From: Azorinus chamasolen
Lineage: Eukaryota; Mollusca; Bivalvia; Cardiida; Solecurtidae
Direction of reading: 5' to 3'
Length of the DNA: 64,000 nucleotides
Assembly (NCBI GenBank): GCA_963576725.1
Contig: OY755252.1
Location: forward strand, 53,438,615-53,502,614
The notes under the pieces were generated by a model. That model searched no databases. It had not been told where the DNA came from and saw only the letters and a program-made list of their open reading frames with translations. Positions 58,735 through 64,000 of the stretch are shown in pieces. Position 1 is the stretch's first letter. Each line of letters begins with the position of its first letter. The position numbers and the translations under genes are program-made.

Positions 58735-58880
58735 ATCTATGCTAACGGTTTGGATCCAGATGACACGTCGAATAACACGGTCTCTCATCAGGATCCAAAC
58801 TGATTGTTACTGTGACTGATTTTCGAAACAAAATTGAAGAAACGTAAAAAATACGACAAAGTTGACAGCGAAATGTTTAA
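58735..58880 (+). mobile_element. TTAA-2b MITE
   Basis: Stem GGTTTGGATCCAGATGACAC / CTCATCAGGATCCAAACTG (58745-58802), GAAACAAAATTGAAG, tip GACAGCGAAATGTTTAA. Confidence 0.7.
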
Positions 58881-59320
58881 TTATAACGTTTCATGAAAGT
58901 ATATTCTGATGGGTTATTCCATAAATCTGGTTGACTATTACAACATTTCCTAATGTTATGATACTAAAAACGATTGACAAATGAACAGAAGAATGTTTAC
59001 AATTGAATGAATTGACTTATCAATGGTAGCATATAGTCAAACAAGATAAGAACAGAAAGCAATATACATGTATCTTACTAGGTGTGGACGTCATTGTAAT
59101 TCAGTCAACATATGTTCCTTCTTGCCCGTTTGCCAGGTGTATTTGGTGCACATCTAATTAACATTTGCAATCATCCAATCACGTTGCCAAACGAATAACA
59201 CGCAACATCGGGCATCAAAGACATTTCTTCTTGCAAAAAAGGAAATATGCAAAGGGTTGTAAAGTTTTATGTCATACGTAAATGTATGGCTATACATTTG
59301 GGATGCACTTGAAAACCATA
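58881..59320. other. No recognisable feature
   Basis: No family match. Confidence 0.45.
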
Positions 59321-59500
59321 TTAACTCATTCCTACATACTGCCGCATTTTGATGTTTCTGGAAAAATCTCATATTTATCACATTGGTTTCAAAGGTATAC
59401 TATTCAAAAATAATCCTTTTGTCTAGTAAATGCTCATTTTCAGTAGATTTATTCAAAGAGGTTGTTTCTAAATAATATACTCAAGGTGGGAATGGGTTAA
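59321..59500 (-). mobile_element. TTAA-3 MITE, stem deleted (180 bp)
   Basis: TTAACTCATTCCTACATACT to GGTGGGAATGGGTTAA. TTTATCACATTGGTTTC and TAAATGCTCATTTTCAGTAG are present; the apex is gone. Confidence 0.75.
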
Positions 59501-59534
59501 TCGTAAATAAAAACGAATACTCTTTGCGAACATA

Positions 59535-59628
59535 AAGCTGTATTAGCACTTATCTGGCAGTAAAACAAATAATGTCTGCCCGAATTCGGATATGTTCAAT
59601 TATATATATCTAAGGCCGATTCGATTAT
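59535..59628 (+). mobile_element. TTAA-2 left end
   Basis: CTTATCTGGCAGTAAAACAA, ATAATGTCTGCCCGAATTC, AAGGCCGATTCGATTATTC, cut by the next element. Confidence 0.6.
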
Positions 59629-59875
59629 TCTTTTCCCTGTTCAATATTCATGCAAGAAACAATGACGTCATGAATAGTTGTTAACTGGATTTAATAACAG
59701 CATGCGCACACAGTAGTTTCGGTATAGGTAGAAACTGTCAGATCTATTAGTGTTTAATAAACAAACAGAGCAGACCCTGATAATACGGTTCGTACTATGA
59801 GAACCGTCTGATCAGTGTCTACTCTGTTTGGAAAGGGCGTGAAAAGGCGTTTATAATCTTGAGGGGAAGTGTTAA
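59629..59875 (-). mobile_element. TTAA-1 MITE, complete
   Basis: CTTTTCCCTGTTCAATATTC to GAGGGGAAGTGTTAA; TGACGTCA intact at 59663-59670; stem 59761-59830. Confidence 0.8.
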
Positions 59876-59892
59876 GCGTTAGAGACAGTATT

Positions 59893-60026
59893 GAGCAGTT
59901 TGGATCCAAATGAGACGCCGAGTAACTCAGTGTTTCATCTTGTTGATCAAATTTGGTTGCGTTCGACGTCTCATCTGGATCCAGACTGGTTGCAAATGCG
60001 TGTCAGGTTTCGGATAGCGGGTTAAA
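59893..60026 (+). mobile_element. TTAA-2 MITE with duplicated arm
   Basis: CAGTTTGGATCCAAATGAGA, CGCCGAGTAACTCAG, TGTTTCATCTTGTTGATC, then a second ACGTCTCATCTGGATCCAGA; tip TCGGATAGCGGGTTAA. Confidence 0.7.
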
Positions 60027-60116
60027 GGTCAGGGCACCCATTAAAGCAAGTCAAGACAAAGAGTTTTCTTGCTTTCCTTCGTGTTGTATGTTATTTAATG
60101 AAATACTTTAAGCAAA

Positions 60117-60236
60117 GGTCCAGATAAGATGCGTTTTCAAGAATAACTCAAATCCTATGTTGTGACCACTCTTTAGAAAAGTCTCTTCGAGAAATGACGA
60201 TTTTAGTATTTGGGTACGCACATTTATTTGTTGCTC
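60117..60236. mobile_element. IR-5 MITE, second arm deleted
   Basis: CAGATAAGATGCGTTTTCAA, CCTATGTTGTGACCACTC, TCTCTTCGAGAAATGACG, GGGTACGCACATTTATTTG. Confidence 0.7.
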
Positions 60237-60409
60237 GGCTTAAAGTGAAAGTTGCTACAATAGACGCATATTTCAACATTATAATAAAACTTGGTATTTG
60301 TTATGTTTAATCATTATTATGAAGATTGTCAATTTAATTTTTAATAATCGAAAATAAATTACCCCATATAATACAAAATAAATAATTTGTTACACAACAA
60401 AATAATATT

Positions 60410-60640
60410 GGTTTTTGTCGAACAGTTAATTAAACATGCAAACCGAGTAAATACTTTCGAATATTTCCAAACAACATCGGTGTCTTAGATATAATACATG
60501 TACACATAAAATATTTGTCTTCTTCGGCGTTTATTCGATTGATTTTCTTGCGATGTAATTTGTTCAGCATACATGTATAAACAAATGTTTTATGTAAGTT
60601 TAGGCAATTCTAATATACGTTGCAAGTAAAGACCGTCACT
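60410..60640 (+). repeat. Dispersed repeat DR-1, copy 2
   Basis: Aligns with 8763-8990 through GAACAGTTA, GAGTAAATACT, TGTCTTCTTCGGCGTTTATT, CGATTGATTTTCTTGCGATG, AGCATACATGTATAAACAAA. Confidence 0.55.
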
Positions 60641-60749
60641 TTAAAAGTATTGCAACTCAGTGTAGCTTTTATGTGAAATGTAGCTACTATTCGGTTGGTA
60701 TAGACACACGTATTTAGGATATATAGGCAAACCGTTTTTGGACGTTCCT

Positions 60750-60973
60750 GAGTCAAACCCTGTCTTGATGCTACTCATAGAAGCTGCTCTCAGAGTCGAG
60801 TCCTGTCTCGTTGTTACTCATAGAAGCTGCTCTCAGAGTCGAGTCCTGTCTTGTTTCTACTCATAGAAGCGGCTCTCAGAGAGTCGAGTCCTGTCTTGTT
60901 TCTACTCATAGAAACGGCTCTCAGAGTCGAGTCCTGTCTTGTTTCTACTCATAGAAGCGGCTCTCAGAGTCGA
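60750..60973. repeat. 43-45-bp x 5 tandem array
   Basis: GAGTCCTGTCTTGTTTCTAC, TCATAGAAGCGGCTCTCAGA; units start near 60750, 60798, 60841, 60886 and 60929. Confidence 0.95.
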
Positions 60974-61022
60974 CGCGTATGATTTGCAGCAAGATAGGGT
61001 TTGGTTGACAGATATTTTGATA

Positions 61023-61238
61023 TACAGTTAAACTACGATAGTTAATACACAAAATAAGTGCACGTATCATTATCAGTCTCTAAGACAGGTGGCAGCGTAA
61101 TGCAGGATGAACGTCATAAAGAAAGCTCTTCTATGAACAGCTTTCCGCATGCCTATCACGCTGCATTAAGCTGTTGCCTAAAAGGTATTAATTCTTCATT
61201 ACTGAACGTTCTAAGTATCGAGTTTTTACTTTACTGCA
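61023..61238. mobile_element. TA-1 MITE
   Basis: TACAGTTAAACTACGATAGT, stem GGTGGCAGCGTAATGCAGGA / CACGCTGCATTAAGCTG, right end ATCGAGTTTTTACTTTACTG. Confidence 0.7.
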
Positions 61239-61484
61239 TTAGTGTTCATCTTATTTACCACTATACATGATGTTTGTATGAGTAATAAAGACCCCTATTG
61301 TACTATTCAACATCAACATAGTGTGTCGCTGTAATATATAGTAGTACCTAGCTTGAACAGAAACGGGTATTCAATATTGAGATATTGAGATCCTTTTGAT
61401 ATTGAGGTTAGTTTTTAAACTCAGTCAAATTCTTTTTTATAAACTTATTTTTATATAAATTATAGAATTATATATTTTATATTA

Positions 61485-61542
61485 ACTTATATAGATCTGA
61501 TTCTACAGTGTCTGTAAATACTCATGGAGTATATGATTAAAC
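61485..61542 (+). mobile_element. TTAA-1 right-half fragment
   Basis: ATATAGATCTGATTCTACAG, then CATGGAGTATATGATTAA; internal part deleted. Confidence 0.5.
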
Positions 61543-61699
61543 AGATATCATTTCTATAGAAGACTAAGCGTTAATATTATTACAATTCTAAGAACCATGA
61601 ATTTATTTCGCGATGAAAGGTGTTAAAGGAACATTGTAATGTCTTATATGACAGCTGCGGAATAATAACCATTTATAATGTCGTACTGTTATGCGCTTC

Positions 61700-62008
61700 A
61701 TTCTTACTCCGATACAAACATTTAATGTCAGCTCAAATGTGGATCTGTTGCAGTTGTGACTACAGTAAAATCCCTCTAAACCGGACGTTCAATTTAGTTT
61801 AAGCATCAGTCTCGTAGAAAGGTTCCCCTAGGAGCGTTCTGTATCACTTTCACCCTGCATTAAGCAGCCGCCTGCTTAAAAGTATCTAAATTCTTCTTTT
61901 CTAGATATCCAGTTTAGAGGGGCTTTACTGTTTTTCTGATTTGATCAATCTCTTTGAGAAATGATTGACCGTGTATCAAACAGTTTGGATCCTGATCAAA
62001 CACTGGCG
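61700..62008 (+). mobile_element. TTAA-2 MITE split by TA-1
   Basis: TTAATGTCAGCTCAAATGTG, CAGTTGTGACTAC, insertion, then TCTGATTTGATCAATCTC, TTTGAGAAATGATTGACCG, AAACAGTTTGGATCCTGATC. The element ends where a TTAA-1 begins. Confidence 0.65.
61761..61931. mobile_element. TA-1 MITE nested in TTAA-2
   Basis: TACAGTAAAATCCCTCTAAA to AGAGGGGCTTTACTGT. Most of the left stem arm is deleted; CACCCTGCATTAAGCAGCCG is retained. Confidence 0.8.
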
Positions 62009-62009
62009 T

Positions 62010-62239
62010 ATATTCATGAAAGAAATGATGACACCATGACTATCAATTATCTTCTTGTTTAAAATGGCATATAAATTCATGCAGTCTGTGCAAAAGCAGA
62101 AACTGTAGAATCAAATCCAAATAATTCCATAAGCAAACAGAGTATACACAGATCAGACGGTTCCTATAGGAGCGGTCTGATTTGGGTCTACTCTGTTTGC
62201 AAAGGCATAGAAATGCGTATTTATGGAGTAAAGGGTTAA
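62010..62239 (-). mobile_element. TTAA-1 MITE
   Basis: TATATTCATGAAAGAAATGA, TGACACCATGACTATCAATT, stem 62133-62200 (apex TTCCTATAGGAGC), tip TATGGAGTAAAGGGTTAA. Confidence 0.8.
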
Positions 62240-62540
62240 AAAGGTTATAGGATATAGGTTAATATATAATGGAGGCTGAAATGTGCTATGCATTATTATT
62301 ATTGTTTAAACTGATGTGATTACTCATAAATATGCTGAATGGCTTTTTAACTTATTTCCAAGAAGAATATGTATACGGGTTGACAAGGTACATATGTTAT
62401 CACGGGGAACAATGACACAATTTGGATACAATCACTTCGCTTGTTCTCATAAGGTAATGGCATATTACCGTCAATTATTTCTTTCCTTCTTGCTTTATCT
62501 TTGCAACCCCTACATCATACGTTACACCATACCACATCAG
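62240..62540. other. No recognisable feature
   Basis: No family match. Confidence 0.4.
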
Positions 62541-62726
62541 AGGTCAAGATAGGATGCGTAAAATGAAATATTTTCAAGAAAAGCTGCTTTATTGCTCCAC
62601 CAAACCCTATGATGTGACTACTCTTTATAATCGTCTCTTCGAGACGATTCTAAGCAGTGGTCACAGTATATATTGGGATTGGTGGAGAAATGAAAAAATT
62701 AATTTGCGAAACCCTTAATTGTTGCT
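62541..62726. mobile_element. IR-5 MITE, near complete
   Basis: AGATAGGATGCGTAAAATGA, CTCCACCAAACCCTATGATG, perfect apex ATCGTCTCTTCGAGACGAT, GGGATTGGTGGAG. Confidence 0.8.
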
Positions 62727-62894
62727 ATGCCTACAGACTTTACATAGATATCGCGCTAAAAATCAAGGTTACCTGTTCTAAAACTACAGTATTTGCTTAA
62801 CCTTTTATACAAAAGATACGCCTTGAACGCATTGTAAATAAAGTATACCCTTTACGTAGACACCATGCTCGACAAAAATAGTTGCCAACTCTAA

Positions 62895-63137
62895 CATTGC
62901 ACTATTTACTTTATATAAAAGAAACGCATTTGCAAACAGAGCAGACCTAGATCATACGACTCCTATAGTAACTGTCTGATCAAGGTCTTCGCTGTTTGCT
63001 ATCGAATTATATAGATCTGACGCTACAAATTCTGTCATGGCCGAAAGGCGCTGTTTTTAAATGTCATTATTAAAATGAGCTGATAAATGACCATGATGTC
63101 ATTATTTTTTACATGAATATTCATGATGTAAAGGGTT
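62895..63137 (+). mobile_element. TTAA-1 MITE
   Basis: Left tip decayed; stem 62932-62999 (GCAAACAGAGCAGACCTAGA to TCTTCGCTGTTTGC); right half to ATGATGTAAAGGGTTA. Confidence 0.7.
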
Positions 63138-63317
63138 ACATGTAATCAAAATAAATGTATGTCGTGTTTTATGTCTCCAACCTCGTTTATATAAAAAAGT
63201 TTTAGTCCGGAAAATTTCAGTTGTTTCGACAGAAATGCCAAACGTCAACGCTAATTAACGAGTTGAGAAAGCTGCTATTGCCTGTCCAAAAACAATTAAG
63301 CCGTTTCCATGCTAAGC

Positions 63318-63510
63318 ATGACCTGACTGATATCTGCAAACAAGCTTTGATCCCGATGAGATACCGAGATAAACATCATCTCGTCAGAATCCGAATAGTG
63401 GGACTCTCGGTTAGTTTGGTCTCCAAAGCTTGAACGAATCTGAAGTGTGTCAAATTTTCAGGAGATATGAGTTTGGGTAGACATTATTCTTACAGCAATG
63501 TAAGGGTTAG
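63318..63510 (-). mobile_element. TTAA-2 MITE
   Basis: GACCTGACTGATATCTGCAA, CAAGCTTTGATCCCGATGAG, apex CCGAGATAAACATCATC, GGTCTCCAAAGCTTGAACGA, tip CAGCAATGTAAGGGTTAG. Confidence 0.65.
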
Positions 63511-63736
63511 CAGCCAACGAGCCTGTAAATAACACACACAGTTGGAAGCAACGAGCAAAATACTTCATAAAATATTCATCCTTAACCAGCATCTCGAGCC
63601 AGGACTGTTCTGATTTATTTTAGTGTGGTGCTGCGGCAGTAACTATTTCAATGCTGCATTTTCAGAGTGGAACAGTCCAGTGTTTATCCATAGTGCCCAC
63701 TCAGAATGAAAGTTTTAAACTTGTTAGAAGATATTG

Positions 63737-63831
63737 AAGTGTAAACAGTGTAGACCCGGTTAAAATGCTCCTCTGTGAGCCATCTTTTCTGGTCTACTGT
63801 GTTTGCAAATGACATATGTGTCCTTCATTCT
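63737..63831 (-). mobile_element. TTAA-1/4-type stem and tip
   Basis: GTAAACAGTGTAGACCCGGT, apex ATGCTCCTCTGTGAGCCAT, TGGTCTACTGTGTTTGC, TTCATTCTAAGGATTAA. Confidence 0.6.
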
Positions 63832-64000
63832 AAGGATTAATGAATGTGCTGGTACTCTGTACTTTTAAATATTGGTGTGAAGATCGAGAATAAACAAGAG
63901 CAAGGCTATATATTGCATTCCGCCTTGTTTGGGCATACAGTTATAGTAAAGCGGTCACCTTGAATAGGAATAATTCTGGTCTAAATGCCAAGTGATAAAT

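Overview
This window looks like non-coding DNA from an animal nuclear genome, most likely a marine mollusc and probably a bivalve. The reasons are the AT-rich composition, the absence of long ORFs, the very high density of short palindromic transposons, a Tc1-like relic, a LINE endonuclease relic of the kind common in invertebrates, tRNA-derived sequences, and many minisatellites. The species cannot be read from the sequence, and the taxon is an inference.

Nearly everything I recognise is repetitive. I use the following working family names. (1) TTAA elements end TTAACCC...GGGTTAA and have a long hairpin in the middle. TTAA-1 is about 250 bp, with a 68-bp stem starting GCAAACAGAGTAGACCCAGA and a right half carrying TGACGTCA and TTCTACAG blocks. 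TTAA-1b has the same left half and stem but a different right half, marked by ATGGCTACAATGTTCCACC. TTAA-2 is about 215 bp, with left tip TATCCCGCTGTAAAAATAAT and apex CCGAGTTACTCGG; TTAA-2b is a variant with right tip CAGCGAAAGGGTTAA. TTAA-3 has left tip TTAACCCATTCCCTCATA. TTAA-4 has left tip TTAACCCTTTCACCGCCGAT. TTAA-5 is a single nested copy with tip TTAACCTTTCGCTTGC. The TTAA target and CCC ends are those of piggyBac-type elements; no transposase is present here. (2) TA elements: TA-1 is about 205 bp, ends TACAGTAAAACC...TTACTGTA, and has a stem built on GCTTAATGCAGGGTGAAAGT. TA-2 and TA-3 have related ends. These resemble pogo/Tigger (Tc1/mariner superfamily) MITEs. (3) IR-5 is about 195 bp, has ends like CAGATAARRTGCGTA, and a stem on AACCCTATGTTGTGACCACT. 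For TTAA families the strand is given relative to these left tips.

Layout. 1-17 kb: mixed MITEs, a 10 x 58-bp array grown from a TTAA-1 element, an element with CAGGGGCGTAGC-like ends, an AT-rich foldback, and a GC-rich perfect hairpin. 17-26 kb: a 1-kb minisatellite, a LINE relic, and several arrays grown out of MITEs. 26-42 kb: TTAA-1/TTAA-4/TTAA-5 clusters, a 50-bp array, a 48-bp array, a TA-1 element split by a block of 175-bp repeats, and a (TAC)n tract. 42-51 kb: TA-1 elements and a dead Tc1-like transposon (minus strand, 47.1-48.9 kb) that carries a foldback insertion. 51-64 kb: TA-1 and TTAA elements, the only convincing protein-coding exon (minus strand, 54546-54851, with CCAAT and TATA-like sequences upstream), and further arrays.

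The most unusual theme is modularity. Families with different termini and different target sites (TTAA versus TA) carry the same hairpin apex, GCTCCTATAGGAGC. Several TTAA families have clearly related stem arms behind unrelated tips. Many of the tandem arrays in the window can be traced to a segment of one of these MITEs.
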